NCBI GenBank assembly: GCA_946482595.1
Contig: CAMLSD010000005.1
Coordinates: 1-64,000, forward strand
Reading direction: 5' to 3'
DNA: 64,000 bases
Source: an uncultured Comamonadaceae bacterium
Lineage (GTDB): Bacteria > Pseudomonadota > Gammaproteobacteria > Burkholderiales > Burkholderiaceae
Below the pieces are notes generated by a model, which was not told the DNA's origin, made no database searches, and saw nothing but the letters and a program-made list of their open reading frames with translations. This document shows positions 1 to 9,078 of the stretch, piece after piece (the first letter of the stretch is position 1; every line of letters starts with the position of its first letter). A program made the position numbers and the translations under genes.

Positions 1-725
1 AAGGCATCTCGGTCCGGCACAACCCCGAGTTCACGATGATGGAGTTCTATGCGGCCTACTGGAACTACCACGACCTGATGGACTACACCGAGGCGGTGCT
101 GCGCCATGCGGCAACCGCCGCCACCGGTTCGGCCACGCTGAGCTACCAGGGCCGTGAGGTCGACCTGGCGCCGGCCTTCGAGCGGCTGACGATCCGCGAT
201 GCGATCCTCAAGCATGTCGACGGCATCGGCCCCGAGCAGATCGACGACGCCGCCGCGCTGCATGCCCGCCTGCGCTCGATCGGCAAGGAGCCGCCGGCCC
301 ACTGGGGCGTCTCGCAACTGCAGTTCGGTGTGTTCGAGGAGCTGGTCGAGGACAAGCTGTGGGCCCCGACCTTCATCATCGACCACCCGGTGGAAGTCTC
401 GCCGCTGGCGCGCGCCTCCGACACCGATCCGGCCAAGACCGAGCGCTTCGAGCTCTACATCACCGGCCGGGAGATTGCCAACGGCTTCTCCGAGCTCAAC
501 GATGCCGAGGACCAGGCCGCGCGCTTCCATGCGCAAGTGGCCAACAAGGATGCCGGCGACGAGGAAGCGATGTACTTCGACGCCGACTTCATCCGCGCGC
601 TCGAGTACGGCATGCCCCCCACGGGCGGCTGCGGCATCGGGATCGACCGGCTGATCATGCTGCTGACCGATTCGGCCAACATCCGTGACGTGATCCTGTT
701 CCCGGCCCTGCGCCGCGAGGACTGA
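1..725 (+). CDS. lysS: Lysyl-tRNA synthetase, class II (3' part, cut by window start)
   Basis: This is the C-terminal ~240 residues of a class II aminoacyl-tRNA synthetase, which charges tRNA-Lys in the cytoplasm. The reading frame is open to the left edge (first full codon at 3), so the start lies outside the window. The block [16 protein letters not shown] is the class II core after motif 2, and the end carries motif 3, [14 protein letters not shown], followed by DVILFPALR, the usual C-terminal signature of LysS. No frameshift or other defect is seen. It is followed after 27 bp by an FMN-oxidase-like gene on the same strand. The family call is secure; the upstream part cannot be judged. Confidence 0.97.
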   Translation, partial: GISVRHNPEFTMMEFYAAYWNYHDLMDYTEAVLRHAATAATGSATLSYQGREVDLAPAFERLTIRDAILKHVDGIGPEQIDDAAALHARLRSIGKEPPAHWGVSQLQFGVFEELVEDKLWAPTFIIDHPVEVSPLARASDTDPAKTERFELYITGREIANGFSELNDAEDQAARFHAQVANKDAGDEEAMYFDADFIRALEYGMPPTGGCGIGIDRLIMLLTDSANIRDVILFPALRRED

Positions 726-752
726 GCCACCACGGGGCGGCCGGTCGCGACC

Positions 753-1322
753 ATGTCCACCGCCCTGCCCCGCCTCACCTCGCTCGACGACATCGAGGCT
801 GCGGTGTGGCAGCAGTTGTGTGCATGCACGGCCGACAAGACCCACGCCTGGCGCACCCCCGTGCTTGCGACGGCCGCGGCGCAGGGCGTGGACGCACGCA
901 CCATCGTGCTGCGCGAGGCTGAAGCCCACGGGCGCCGGCTGGTGTTCTACACCGATGCCCGCTCGGCGAAAGCCGCACACCTGCGCCGCCAGCCCGAGGG
1001 CGTGCTGGTGATGTGGTCTCAGGTGCTGGGCTGGCAGTTGCGCTGCCGGGTCGTGATGTCGATCGAGACTTCAGGGCTGGCCGTGTCGTCACGCTGGGCC
1101 CGCATCAGGCTGTCGCCCGCAGCCCAGGACTACCTCTCGCCGCTGCCCCCGGGCAGCACGCTCGACACCGATCGCGCCATCGCGCCACCCGACCCGGCCG
1201 GGCGTGACCACTTTGCGGTGGTCACCGCCACGGTGCAGTCGCTTGACTGGCTGGAGCTGCACCGCGACGGCCACCGGCGCGCGCTGTTCGACGCCCAGGG
1301 TGCACGCTGGGTGCAGCCCTGA
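753..1322 (+). CDS. Pyridoxamine 5'-phosphate oxidase-like FMN-binding protein
   Basis: A 189-residue cytoplasmic protein with the split-barrel flavin-binding fold of the Alr4036-type pyridoxamine-phosphate-oxidase relatives. The N-terminal half has the pattern WRTPVLAT, then DARTIVLRE and RRLVFYTDARSAK, where true PNPOx proteins bind FMN phosphate; the C-terminal WLELHRDGHRRALF block is also typical. It is shorter than PdxH (about 210-220 residues) and lacks its R-x-PLxxEF active-site ending, so a role in pyridoxal phosphate synthesis should not be assumed. It starts 27 bp after lysS and may be cotranscribed with it. The substrate is unknown. Confidence 0.8.
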   Translation: MSTALPRLTSLDDIEAAVWQQLCACTADKTHAWRTPVLATAAAQGVDARTIVLREAEAHGRRLVFYTDARSAKAAHLRRQPEGVLVMWSQVLGWQLRCRVVMSIETSGLAVSSRWARIRLSPAAQDYLSPLPPGSTLDTDRAIAPPDPAGRDHFAVVTATVQSLDWLELHRDGHRRALFDAQGARWVQP

Positions 1323-1343
1323 ACGTCGGCGGCGCCGCCCGGC

Positions 1344-2132
1344 TCAGGCCTGCTTGAACTCAGGCTTGCGCTTGGCCAGGAAGGCGGCCATGCCCTCCTT
1401 CTGGTCTTCGGTGGCAAACAGCGCATGGAAGCTGCGGCGCTCGAACAACATGCCCTCGTTCAGCGGGGCTTCATAGGCACGGTTCACGCATTCCTTGGCC
1501 GCCATCAGGCTGGGCAGCGAATAGCCGCACATGGCTTCGGCCGCGGCCTGGGCTTCGTCCATCAGCTTGTCGGCCGGCACCACACGCGACACCAGTCCGG
1601 CGCGCTCGGCTTCGGCCGCGTCCATCATGCGCGCCGTCAGCACCAGGTCCATCGCCTTGGACTTGCCCACCGCACGCGGCAGCCGCTGCGTGCCGCCCGC
1701 ACCGGGGATGATGCCCAGCTTGATCTCGGGCTGGCCGAACTTCGCGGAGTCGGCCGCGATGATGAAGTCGCACATCATCGCCAGCTCGCAGCCCCCGCCC
1801 AGCGCAAAGCCGGACACGGCCGCGATCACCGGCTTGCGCACGCGCTTGAGGGTTTCCCAGTTGCGGGTGATGAAGTCCTGCTTGAAGACCTCGGTGTAGG
1901 TCTTGCTGGCCATCACCGAGATGTCGGCCCCGGCGGCAAACGCCTTGTCGCTGCCGGTGATGATCATGCAGGCGATGCCGTCGTCGCCGTCGAAGGCCAG
2001 CAGCGCGGCGCCCAGTTCATCCATCAGGGCATCGTTGAGCGCGTTGAGCTGCTTGGGCCGGTTCAGCGTGATCACGCCGTACTTGAGCGGCCCCTGGCCG
2101 CGGGTGTCGACGAGGATGTTGTCGTAGGTCAT
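1344..2132 (-). CDS. Enoyl-CoA hydratase (crotonase family)
   Basis: A 262-residue crotonase that adds water to trans-2-enoyl-CoA in fatty-acid or aromatic-acid beta-oxidation. The oxyanion-hole region AAGADI (about 66-71) is present, and both catalytic glutamates are seen: E116 in GFALGGGCE and E136 in GQPEIKLG, followed by [10 protein letters not shown]. The frame stays open far upstream, but the ATG at 2132 is chosen because an AGGAG ribosome site precedes it and the family normally begins with MxYxNI. The gene is convergent with the FMN-oxidase gene (21 bp apart). Which pathway it serves cannot be told from its neighbours. Confidence 0.93.
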   Translation of the reverse strand: MTYDNILVDTRGQGPLKYGVITLNRPKQLNALNDALMDELGAALLAFDGDDGIACMIITGSDKAFAAGADISVMASKTYTEVFKQDFITRNWETLKRVRKPVIAAVSGFALGGGCELAMMCDFIIAADSAKFGQPEIKLGIIPGAGGTQRLPRAVGKSKAMDLVLTARMMDAAEAERAGLVSRVVPADKLMDEAQAAAEAMCGYSLPSLMAAKECVNRAYEAPLNEGMLFERRSFHALFATEDQKEGMAAFLAKRKPEFKQA

Positions 2133-2307
2133 GCCGGGTCTCCTGAAAATGCAGCCTGCACTATACGGACAATGCTGCCGCCGCCCCGGCCCTGCCGTGA
2201 AATCTGACCGCGACGGCCCGCCATGCAGGCCCCGCCCAGTGATACCCTGATGGCACAAGGGGGCAGCCAGTTGTAAGCTGCGTGAAAACCACGGACCTAG
2301 GCTACCG

Positions 2308-2820
2308 ATGGCAACGGTGTACCGTAAGACAGAAAAAGGGCAGGCAGAGGTAACGACGCGGCAGAACAACCTGGCGCTGAAGCTGAGATCGGCACTGATC
2401 ATGGTGGACGGCCGTCGCACCGACGACGACCTTCTGAAGATGATCCCCGGCAATGCACAGGAACTGCTGGAGACGCTGCTGAACGATGGCTTCATCGAGG
2501 TGATCGGCCAGACCGCCAGCCGGCCCGGCCCGGTGGAACGCCAGGCTGCCGCCGCTGCGGAAGCCCCCGCGATGCTCGACACCGTGCCGGTGATGCCCGA
2601 GCCCACGGGCGCGGCGCTGGTCAGCATGCGCACGGCCGCCATGCGCTTCATCACCGAGCAGATCGGCCCGCTGGGCGATGACCTGGGCCTGCGCATCGAA
2701 CGCGCCAAGACCTGGCAGGACCTCAAGCCGCTGCTGGTCATGGGTGTGCGCATCCTGCAGGACAACCGCGGGCCTGGCACCGCCGACGCCTTCAAGGGCC
2801 GCTTCCTTGACCCCTACTGA
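2308..2820 (+). CDS. Conserved hypothetical protein (170 aa)
   Basis: I do not recognise a named family. The 170-residue protein has no signal peptide or membrane segment. Residues 20-70 ([25 protein letters not shown], continuing to [10 protein letters not shown]) have the helical spacing of a small winged-helix or ferredoxin-like domain of the kind fused to bacterial regulators. Then comes an Ala/Pro linker (about 75-100) and a helical C-terminal part (about 103-170). It stands alone between the divergent hydratase gene and the convergent DUF3108 gene, 15 bp away. The 175-bp upstream gap shows no obvious operator. Probably a cytoplasmic regulatory or adaptor protein; that is inference. Confidence 0.75.
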   Translation: MATVYRKTEKGQAEVTTRQNNLALKLRSALIMVDGRRTDDDLLKMIPGNAQELLETLLNDGFIEVIGQTASRPGPVERQAAAAAEAPAMLDTVPVMPEPTGAALVSMRTAAMRFITEQIGPLGDDLGLRIERAKTWQDLKPLLVMGVRILQDNRGPGTADAFKGRFLDPY

Positions 2821-2835
2821 TCGCCTGTTGCGTCC

Positions 2836-4176
2836 TCAGCCGCCCTCGGGTTGCGCCTGTTCGGGCAGCTTCTCGATCATCAGGTCGACATAGGTCGACT
2901 CGTCCTGCCGGATGCGGATGCGCACCGGCAGGTACTGCAGGGTCGGGGCATACCAGATTTCAACTTCCAGGTCCTTGCGCGGCTTGTCCGGGCGACGTGG
3001 CTTGAGGTGCAGGACCGGCACCTCGCCGAACGGTGTGGCCAGCGTTTCCTCTTCCAGCACGTCATAGACCCACAGGTTGAGGTGGCGCGGCAGCGCGAGC
3101 GGAAAGGCCAGCGACTGCCCGGGCCGCAGCAGGTGGGGCTCCCGCATGAAACGCTGCGTCAGCTGCACGAACTGGCTGGCCGTGTCCTGCACGCCCGGCT
3201 GGCTGGGCACTTGCGTGCCATTGGCCAGGGTCACCGTGCCGGGCTCCAGCCGCACCGTGGACTGGCGTGTGCGAAAGCCGGTGCGTGTCACTTCGTCATA
3301 GCGGTGCGGCACCAGCCCGCTGTCGGTGATCACGCCGTCACTGCTCATGCGCCGGCTCATCAGCGGGGCAAAGCTCGGGCCGATCAACACGTCCAGGTGC
3401 ACCTGGTAGCGCTCGCCGGCCTTGATCCACTCCACCTGCGCCGTGCCTTGCACATCGCCGCGGTAGTAGCCGGTGAGCGTATAGCTCATGCGGGTTGATG
3501 GCGGCCAGACGAATGCCGTCGTCTGTACTGCCGCCGACGGGCCGGCCTGGGCCGTCGAGGCAGCGGCCGATGCGCTCGGTGCAGCGGCCATCACGGCCGG
3601 CCGGTCGCCCTCGGACCGATCGCCTGGCGATGTGTCCTGCAGCGCCGGGCGGGAAGCATCGGGGGCAGGCGCCTCCAAAACAGCTTGTGCCTGCGGTCCG
3701 ACCGCGCTGACCGGTGTGTCGCGCGGGAGCGCCTCCGGAGCCAGGGCCACCCCAGATGCGGACTCGGCTGCGCTCACCACGGACGGCTCCACGACAGGCT
3801 CTGGCTCTCGCGCGGGTTCGGGGACAGGTTCGGGCTTGGGTTCCGGCGCACTGGCAGCTGGCTCGGCCGCGTCGGCACGGACCAGGGCTGCCACCGTCGC
3901 CGCCGGAGGTGTCGGTGCGGCGGGCGCTGGTGGAGGCGCAGGTTCTGAAACTGCCGGCGGCGCCTCGGGCACGATCTGCCGCGCGTAGACAGCCTGAATC
4001 CTGTCGGGCGCCTGGCCACCGGCCGCCCGGCCAAGCCGGGCGCCCAGTTCATCGACAACCCAGGCATGGGCCAGGGCCACCGCGGCCACCAGCACAAGCA
4101 GCGCACGCAGGTGGCGATGCCGCGGCCGGTCGGGGCCGGCCGCGGCAGAACCTGGACTCAGCGCGGGTGCAACCAT
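2836..4176 (-). CDS. DUF3108 domain protein with Pro/Ala-rich linker
   Basis: A 446-residue envelope protein. Residues about 22-38 form one hydrophobic segment (LRALLVLVAAVALAHAW) that should anchor the N-terminus in the inner membrane. Residues about 75-215 are low complexity, rich in Pro, Ala and Glu with PEPEP-like runs, like a TonB-style periplasmic spacer. The C-terminal ~220 residues match DUF3108, with the repeat-like blocks YRGDVQGTAQVEWIKAGERYQV and VWYAPTLQYLPVRIRI-type strands. Its start overlaps the end of the M61 peptidase gene by 19 bp, so the two are translated from one message. DUF3108 function is not established. Confidence 0.85.
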   Translation of the reverse strand: MVAPALSPGSAAAGPDRPRHRHLRALLVLVAAVALAHAWVVDELGARLGRAAGGQAPDRIQAVYARQIVPEAPPAVSEPAPPPAPAAPTPPAATVAALVRADAAEPAASAPEPKPEPVPEPAREPEPVVEPSVVSAAESASGVALAPEALPRDTPVSAVGPQAQAVLEAPAPDASRPALQDTSPGDRSEGDRPAVMAAAPSASAAASTAQAGPSAAVQTTAFVWPPSTRMSYTLTGYYRGDVQGTAQVEWIKAGERYQVHLDVLIGPSFAPLMSRRMSSDGVITDSGLVPHRYDEVTRTGFRTRQSTVRLEPGTVTLANGTQVPSQPGVQDTASQFVQLTQRFMREPHLLRPGQSLAFPLALPRHLNLWVYDVLEEETLATPFGEVPVLHLKPRRPDKPRKDLEVEIWYAPTLQYLPVRIRIRQDESTYVDLMIEKLPEQAQPEGG

Positions 4177-5909
4177 GCCTCGCGCCGGGCCAGGACCTCA
4201 TCGCCGCCCGAAGTCACGGCCGACAACTGCACCGCGCCTTCACCGGCAGGCGCCTGGAGCTGCAGCCGCCTCAGGCGCTGGTCGCGCGAGACCAGCAGCA
4301 CCGCCGGCTCACGGTCCAGTGCCGGGGCATACAGGCCGATGTCGTCGAGCTTGCGCAAGCGCCAGTCATTGACCGCCAGCACTTCGTCGCCCGCGGCGAG
4401 CCCGGCCTGCTCGGCCGGACTGCCGCGCAGCACCGCACGGATCTGAACGGCGCTGCCGTCCACCGCACGCACCCCCAGCCGCTGGGCCCAGGTGACCGTC
4501 TCGCGGCGCCACTGCACCCCCAAGGCCTGCAGCAGCGGCTGCAGCGGGAGGTCCTGCGTGCCGTGCACCCATTGCGCCAGCTCGCGTGCCATCGGTCGGC
4601 CCGCCACCTCCTGCAGCACGGCCAGCACATCGGTCTCGCTGATGGGGCCGCCCTGGCTGCGCGCCCACAGGCCGCGCATCACGTCGTCGAGCGAACCGCG
4701 GCCCTCGCGCCGCAGGCTCAGGTCGATCGCCAGGCCCACCAGCGCCCCCTTGGTGTAGTAGCTGATGGTGGCGTTGGGCGTGTTCTCGTCCTGCCGGTAG
4801 TACTTGACCCAGGCATCGAAGCTGGCCTGGGCCACGCTCTGCACCTCACGCCCGGGCAGCGTGATGACGTTGGTGATCGTCTTGCCCAGCAGCTTGAGGT
4901 AACGTGCCTCGTCGATCAGCCCGGCGCGCACCAGGAACAGGTCGTCGTAGTACGACGTGAAGCCCTCGAAGAACCACAGCAGCTCGGTGTAGTTCTCGCG
5001 TGTGTAGTCGTAGCGCGTGAAGTCGGCCGGGCGCATGCGCTTGACGTTCCAGGTATGGAAGTACTCGTGGCTGATCAGGCCCAGCAGCGTCACATAGCCG
5101 TCCGACTGGGCAGCATCTCCTTGTCGCGGCAGGTCGCGGCGCGAGCAGATCAGCGCCGTGCTGGCGCGGTGCTCGAGGCCACCGTAGCTGTCGTCCACCA
5201 CGTTGAGCATGAACACATAGCGGCTGAACGGCGCACGGCGCCGGCTGCCCTGGCGCGGCCCGTGCCAGAAGGTGATCTCGGCCTCGCAGATGCGCTGGGT
5301 GTCGCGCAGCAGGCGCTCGCCGTCGAAACCCGGCGCGGCGCCGGCCACGATGAACTCATGGGCCACCCCACCGGCGCGGAACGCACGCTTCCAGAACGTG
5401 CCGAGTTCGAACGGATGGTCGACCAGCTCGTCGTAGTCGGCAGCCTCGTACCGGCCTTGCCCACGGGCATCGACCTCGACGGCCGGCATGGCCGTGGCCG
5501 CCTGCCAGCCCTTGGGCAGGGCGCGGAGTTCGACTTGATGCGGTTCGTGCTCGCGGCCATGGACCCGCAGGAACACGCTGGTGCCGTTGAAAAAGCCGCG
5601 CGTGCTGTCGAGGAAGGCCGCGCGCACAGAGGTGTCGAACGCATAGACCTCGTAGCTGAGCTCCAGTGCTCCCCGCCCGTGGCACGCCACCTCCCAGGTG
5701 GCCTTGTCGAGCTGGCGCAACTCGACCGGCAGCTTGCCCTGGCGGGCCTGCAGCCGCTGCAGGTGCCGCGCGAACTCGCGCACCAGGTAGCTGCCCGGAA
5801 TCCACACCGGCAGGGACACGGTCTGGCGCGCGGCCGGCTGGGCAATGCGCACGGTCACCTTGAAGAGGTGGGCATGCAGGTCGAGCGGTTCGATGCGGTA
5901 GGAAATCAT
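4158..5909 (-). CDS. M61 family metallopeptidase with PDZ domain
   Basis: A 583-residue zinc aminopeptidase of the M61 (glycyl aminopeptidase) family. The zinc site HEYFH is at H281-E282-H285 within HEYFHTWNVKRMRP, followed by the family block ENYTELLWFFEGFTSYYDDL. The C-terminal ~90 residues, with GSPAEQAGLAAGDEVLAVNDWRL, form a PDZ domain. The ATG at 5909 is chosen because MISYRIEPLDLHAHLFKV is the usual family N-terminus; the frame is open 29 codons further without family-like sequence. No signal peptide is seen, so it is probably cytoplasmic. It lies between the DUF3429 and DUF3108 genes on the same strand. Physiological substrates are unknown. Confidence 0.92.
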   Translation of the reverse strand: MISYRIEPLDLHAHLFKVTVRIAQPAARQTVSLPVWIPGSYLVREFARHLQRLQARQGKLPVELRQLDKATWEVACHGRGALELSYEVYAFDTSVRAAFLDSTRGFFNGTSVFLRVHGREHEPHQVELRALPKGWQAATAMPAVEVDARGQGRYEAADYDELVDHPFELGTFWKRAFRAGGVAHEFIVAGAAPGFDGERLLRDTQRICEAEITFWHGPRQGSRRRAPFSRYVFMLNVVDDSYGGLEHRASTALICSRRDLPRQGDAAQSDGYVTLLGLISHEYFHTWNVKRMRPADFTRYDYTRENYTELLWFFEGFTSYYDDLFLVRAGLIDEARYLKLLGKTITNVITLPGREVQSVAQASFDAWVKYYRQDENTPNATISYYTKGALVGLAIDLSLRREGRGSLDDVMRGLWARSQGGPISETDVLAVLQEVAGRPMARELAQWVHGTQDLPLQPLLQALGVQWRRETVTWAQRLGVRAVDGSAVQIRAVLRGSPAEQAGLAAGDEVLAVNDWRLRKLDDIGLYAPALDREPAVLLVSRDQRLRRLQLQAPAGEGAVQLSAVTSGGDEVLARREAWLHPR

Positions 5910-5976
5910 GACTTGGGACCAGGTTCGGATCGGGAAGGACGGGCTCGACGTGGAACGGGCCGGCCGTGGGCTCGAC

Positions 5977-6393
5977 TCAGCTGCCGGCGGCGCCAAGAAA
6001 ACAGCTCAGGCTCGCCACGGCCGTGAGCCGGAATCTCAGCACCAGCCAGGCTGCCATGCCGTGACGGGGGTAGATGCGGCGGTCGACGAGGTAGCACACG
6101 ATCAGCATCGCCCCGAGCACGACCAGCCCTGCGTACGCGGGCATCACGACCCCCACCCAGGCCACCAGCGAGGGCACCACGCCCCAGGCGAACAAGGATG
6201 GCGACGGCACCTGCTGGCGCATGCCCAGGCCCCAGTGGATGCCGCCAAGAAAGGACACGATGACGGCCGCATAACCGGCCAGCATCAGCGTTGCATAGGG
6301 CTGCACCTCGCGGTGCACCAGCCACACCAGGGCGGCACCCAGCACGAACGGCAGGAGGCCGGCGTAACCCAGGCGCAAGGCAATCGGATTCAT
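5977..6393 (-). CDS. DUF3429 membrane protein
   Basis: A 138-residue integral membrane protein with about four hydrophobic segments (residues 8-26, 34-52, 67-100 and 113-135). The family signature SFLGGIHWGLGM follows the second segment, as in DUF3429 proteins found widely in proteobacteria. It ends 67 bp before the M61 peptidase start on the same strand and is probably the first gene of the 6393-2836 transcription unit. No enzymatic motif is seen and the function is unknown. Confidence 0.85.
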   Translation of the reverse strand: MNPIALRLGYAGLLPFVLGAALVWLVHREVQPYATLMLAGYAAVIVSFLGGIHWGLGMRQQVPSPSLFAWGVVPSLVAWVGVVMPAYAGLVVLGAMLIVCYLVDRRIYPRHGMAAWLVLRFRLTAVASLSCFLGAAGS

Positions 6394-6659
6394 GGATCAG
6401 GGACTTCAGGTCGGTACAGCCGCGATTGTGGCCCGAGCTGCCCCAGGTCCGCTCGGTGCGGGCCACCCGACCGGGCGCCCGTCAAAAAGATTCTTCCGGA
6501 GCCGGCAACAGTGCGTTGCCACAGCCGGGCTTTTTCCGAGCCCGGGTAATCCCTAGTATTCAGTCATCGGATTGACGGTCCTGCAACGACACCCAACGGT
6601 GCGAACCGAACGCGATCCGTGATCGACCCACACGACATCGACTTTCGAAAGGAACCCTC

Positions 6660-7034
6660 ATGAACAAGCTGCTCGCCTCCGCCATCGTTTCTGCCGCCGC
6701 CCTGCTGTCCGCCGGTGTGCAGGCCCAGGAAGCCACCGTCGAACCCGCACCGGCCGTGTCGCAGAAGACCCGTGCCCAGGTGCTGGCCGAACTGGCCCAG
6801 GCCCGTGCCGACGGCTCCATCAAGGCCGTGAGCGCCGGCTACATCGAACCGGCCAAGTCGGTGCGCACCCGCGCTGAAGTGCTGGCCGAGGTGCGCAATG
6901 CCAAGGCCAATGGCGAATATGCCGCGCTGAACAGCGAGACCGTCGACCCGGTGGCCGTGCAGCAACTGCTGGCCCGCAATCAGGCCGCCACGCAACTGGC
7001 CGGCACCGCCGCCACCGACCGCGCCGTGCGCTGA
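6660..7034 (+). CDS. DUF4148-like small exported protein
   Basis: A 124-residue exported protein with a clear Sec signal peptide (LLASAIVSAAALLSAGVQAQ, cleavage after AQA near residue 22). The mature part contains two copies of a KTRAQVLAELAQARADGSI / RTRAEVLAEVRNAKANGEY helix, the hallmark of the DUF4148 family that is abundant in Burkholderiales. A GAAAGGA ribosome site lies 8 bp before the ATG. The 266-bp upstream gap holds a 7-bp-arm hairpin (6525-6545) and no clear sigma-70 promoter I could fix. The gene ends in a strong bidirectional terminator. Function unknown; relatives are often stress- or surface-regulated. Confidence 0.85.
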   Translation: MNKLLASAIVSAAALLSAGVQAQEATVEPAPAVSQKTRAQVLAELAQARADGSIKAVSAGYIEPAKSVRTRAEVLAEVRNAKANGEYAALNSETVDPVAVQQLLARNQAATQLAGTAATDRAVR

Positions 7035-7098
7035 GCCGGCGCGCTGCCAGACGGCATGCGGGGGCCTCGGCCCCTTGCCACACGAACACCAACACCAA

Positions 7099-7128
7099 CA
7101 CAAAGGCCCGCTGATGCGGGCCTTTGTG
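7099..7128. terminator. Bidirectional intrinsic terminator
   Basis: A perfect 13-bp inverted repeat (CACAAAGGCCCGC / GCGGGCCTTTGTG) with a 4-base TGAT loop lies between the convergent DUF4148 and dsbC genes. The A-rich and T-rich ends of the stem give a short U tract in either direction, so it can end both transcripts. Confidence 0.85.
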
Positions 7129-7156
7129 CGTCATCGCCCGCCGATCGGCGTCGCGG

Positions 7157-7882
7157 TCACTTCGTGGACGACTTCGCCGCCAGATGCAGCTCGATCTGGT
7201 CGGCCGGCAGTGCGCCGGGAATGCGGCTGCCGTCCTCGAAGATCAGCGCCGGGGTGCCGTTCACGCGGTGCTTGCGGGCAAACTCGACGGTGCGCGTGAC
7301 CGCCGCAGAATCGCACTTCGCTGCGGCCGGCTCAGGCGGGGTGTCACGCAGCATCCAGTCCTGCCAGGCCTTGAGGCGGTCCTTGGCGCACCAGATGCCA
7401 CGCGACTTGGCGTCGGAGTCCGGGCCGATCGGCACCGGGTACAGGAAGGTGTAGACGGTGACGTCCTTGATCGACTGCAGGTCACGCTCGAAACGCTTGC
7501 AGTAGCCACAGTTCGGGTCGGCAAACACGGCCAGCTTGCGCTTGCCGCTGCCGCTCTTCCAGACGACGGCGTCCTTCAGCGGCAGGCTGTCGAACTCGAT
7601 CGCTGTGACCTGGCTCAGGCGCTCCTGGGTGAGGTTGAGCCGCTGACGGGTGTCGATCACCTCGCCCTGGATCAGGTAGTTGCCGTCCGGGTCGGTGTAG
7701 AAAAGTTCATGGCCGATGCGAACCTCATACAGCCCGGGCATCGGTGTCTTCGAGATCTCGTCGATCTTCGGCAGCTTGGGCAGGCGCTCACCGAGGTTCT
7801 TGCGGATCGTCGCCTCCTGGGCATGCGCCATCCCGGCCGCGAGACACAACACGGCCAGGCTGGCCAGCTTTCGATACTGCAT
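7157..7882 (-). CDS. dsbC: Thiol:disulfide interchange protein DsbC
   Basis: A 241-residue periplasmic disulfide isomerase. A signal peptide (residues 1-22, cleaved after AHA) is followed by the short dimerisation domain (about 25-85) and a thioredoxin-like domain with the active site CGYC at C125-C128 in FADPNCGYCKRFE. The cis-proline loop GTPAL is present, as is the structural cysteine pair (GIWCAKD and AAKCDS). Length and order match DsbC of other beta-proteobacteria. It starts 20 bp after the UbiH-like hydroxylase gene and is probably cotranscribed with it. It should be kept reduced by a DsbD protein, which is not in the window. Confidence 0.95.
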   Translation of the reverse strand: MQYRKLASLAVLCLAAGMAHAQEATIRKNLGERLPKLPKIDEISKTPMPGLYEVRIGHELFYTDPDGNYLIQGEVIDTRQRLNLTQERLSQVTAIEFDSLPLKDAVVWKSGSGKRKLAVFADPNCGYCKRFERDLQSIKDVTVYTFLYPVPIGPDSDAKSRGIWCAKDRLKAWQDWMLRDTPPEPAAAKCDSAAVTRTVEFARKHRVNGTPALIFEDGSRIPGALPADQIELHLAAKSSTK

Positions 7883-7902
7883 GGGGTACTTTCGTGCGCG
7901 TT

Positions 7903-9024
7903 TCAGGAGTCGAGCGCGTGCGAGGTGAGCCAGCGCTTCAACGGGGGCAGATGCTCCACTAGAGTCAGGCCGCGATTGCGGAGTTCCTTGACCGGGGCGG
8001 CCGGCGTGGCAAACAGGTGCAACAGGCCGTCGGTCACCTGGCGCATGGCCCAGGTCGGGGCGGCGCGCCTGCGCCCATAGCGGCGCAGCAGCTTTTCGTC
8101 ACCCAGGGGCCGCCAGCGCTCGCGCGCTGCGAGCACGTCGCACAGCGCCTGCACGTCGGCCAGGCCCAGGTTCAGGCCCTGGCCGGCCAGCGGGTGCACC
8201 ACGTGTGCGGCGTCTCCGAGCACGACCCACCCGGGGCCGCTCCAGCGATCGGCCTGGGCCAGCACCAGCGGCCAGGCGGCCCGCCCCGAGCCCAGTTGCA
8301 GCCGACCGGCCACACCGCCTGTGGCCTCGTTCAGGGCCTGCTCGAACTCGGCCGGCTCGGTCTCGAGCAGGCGCCGGGCCTCGGCTTCGGGCAGGGACCA
8401 CACCAGCCCGTACGAGCGCCCGGGTTCGGGCACCGCAAACGGCAGCAGGGCCAGGATGTCGGGGGAGCGGAACCATTGCCGGGCCAGCCCGCGGTGGGGC
8501 TTATCGGACAACAGGCGTGCGGCAATCGCCGTCTGGCCGTAGGCATGCCGGTCCCAGTGCACACCGCGCGCCTCGCGGGCCGCCGAGAACTTGCCCTCGC
8601 AGATGGCCACCAGGGCGGCATCGACCTCACGGTCGACCAGCGTCACATGCGGCTGGTACTCGAGCGCTCGGGCCAGGCTCTGGTCGAGGGCCTGGGCATC
8701 GACGATCCAGGCCAGTTCACGCACATGCTGGTCCCAGGCAGAAAACCCGAGCTGCCCCGGCGAACTGCCGTCGCCATGCACCGCCATGTCATAGACCGCC
8801 GTGCGCGCGGCCTCGGGCAGGCCGTCCCAGGCTTTCACCGCGCGCAGCAGCTGGATCGACTTGCTGCTCAGCGCATAGGCTCGCAGGTCTTCCGTGGCGG
8901 CGGCGCCCGAGGGCGCGGTGGCGGGGGCGGACAGGGCCACGTTCAGCCCCATCCGGCCCAGCATCAGGGCCAGGGTCTTGCCCACGATGCCGCTGCCGAG
9001 AATGGACACGTCATACCGGTTCAT
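7903..9024 (-). CDS. FAD-dependent hydroxylase, UbiH/UbiF/COQ6 family
   Basis: A 373-residue flavoprotein hydroxylase. The N-terminal dinucleotide fold ILGSGIVGKTLALMLGRMG binds FAD, and VVLGDAAHVVHPLAGQGLN (about 285-303) is the family's second FAD motif. UbiH-type enzymes hydroxylate the ubiquinone ring, but several paralogues exist and the position-specific role cannot be read here. The ATG at 9024 is chosen because MNRYDVSILGSG puts the Rossmann strand at the normal distance; the open frame continues 20 codons upstream. It diverges from the AsmA-like gene (54 bp between starts) and precedes dsbC. Confidence 0.9.
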   Translation of the reverse strand: MNRYDVSILGSGIVGKTLALMLGRMGLNVALSAPATAPSGAAATEDLRAYALSSKSIQLLRAVKAWDGLPEAARTAVYDMAVHGDGSSPGQLGFSAWDQHVRELAWIVDAQALDQSLARALEYQPHVTLVDREVDAALVAICEGKFSAAREARGVHWDRHAYGQTAIAARLLSDKPHRGLARQWFRSPDILALLPFAVPEPGRSYGLVWSLPEAEARRLLETEPAEFEQALNEATGGVAGRLQLGSGRAAWPLVLAQADRWSGPGWVVLGDAAHVVHPLAGQGLNLGLADVQALCDVLAARERWRPLGDEKLLRRYGRRRAAPTWAMRQVTDGLLHLFATPAAPVKELRNRGLTLVEHLPPLKRWLTSHALDS

Positions 9025-9078
9025 CCGGCCGGATTGTAGGCGTGCAGGCACAATCGCCGGTCCACCCACACCGGCCCC

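Noticed and set aside
3714..6026. 770-aa plus-strand open frame
   Set aside because: It is antisense to the DUF3108, M61 and DUF3429 genes, is very rich in Arg, Gln, His and Pro and has no domain pattern; it is a by-product of high GC codon use.
6525..6545. Hairpin with 7-bp arms upstream of the DUF4148 gene as a terminator or riboswitch
   Set aside because: No gene on the plus strand ends before it and no conserved riboswitch core is seen; noted only in the gene entry.
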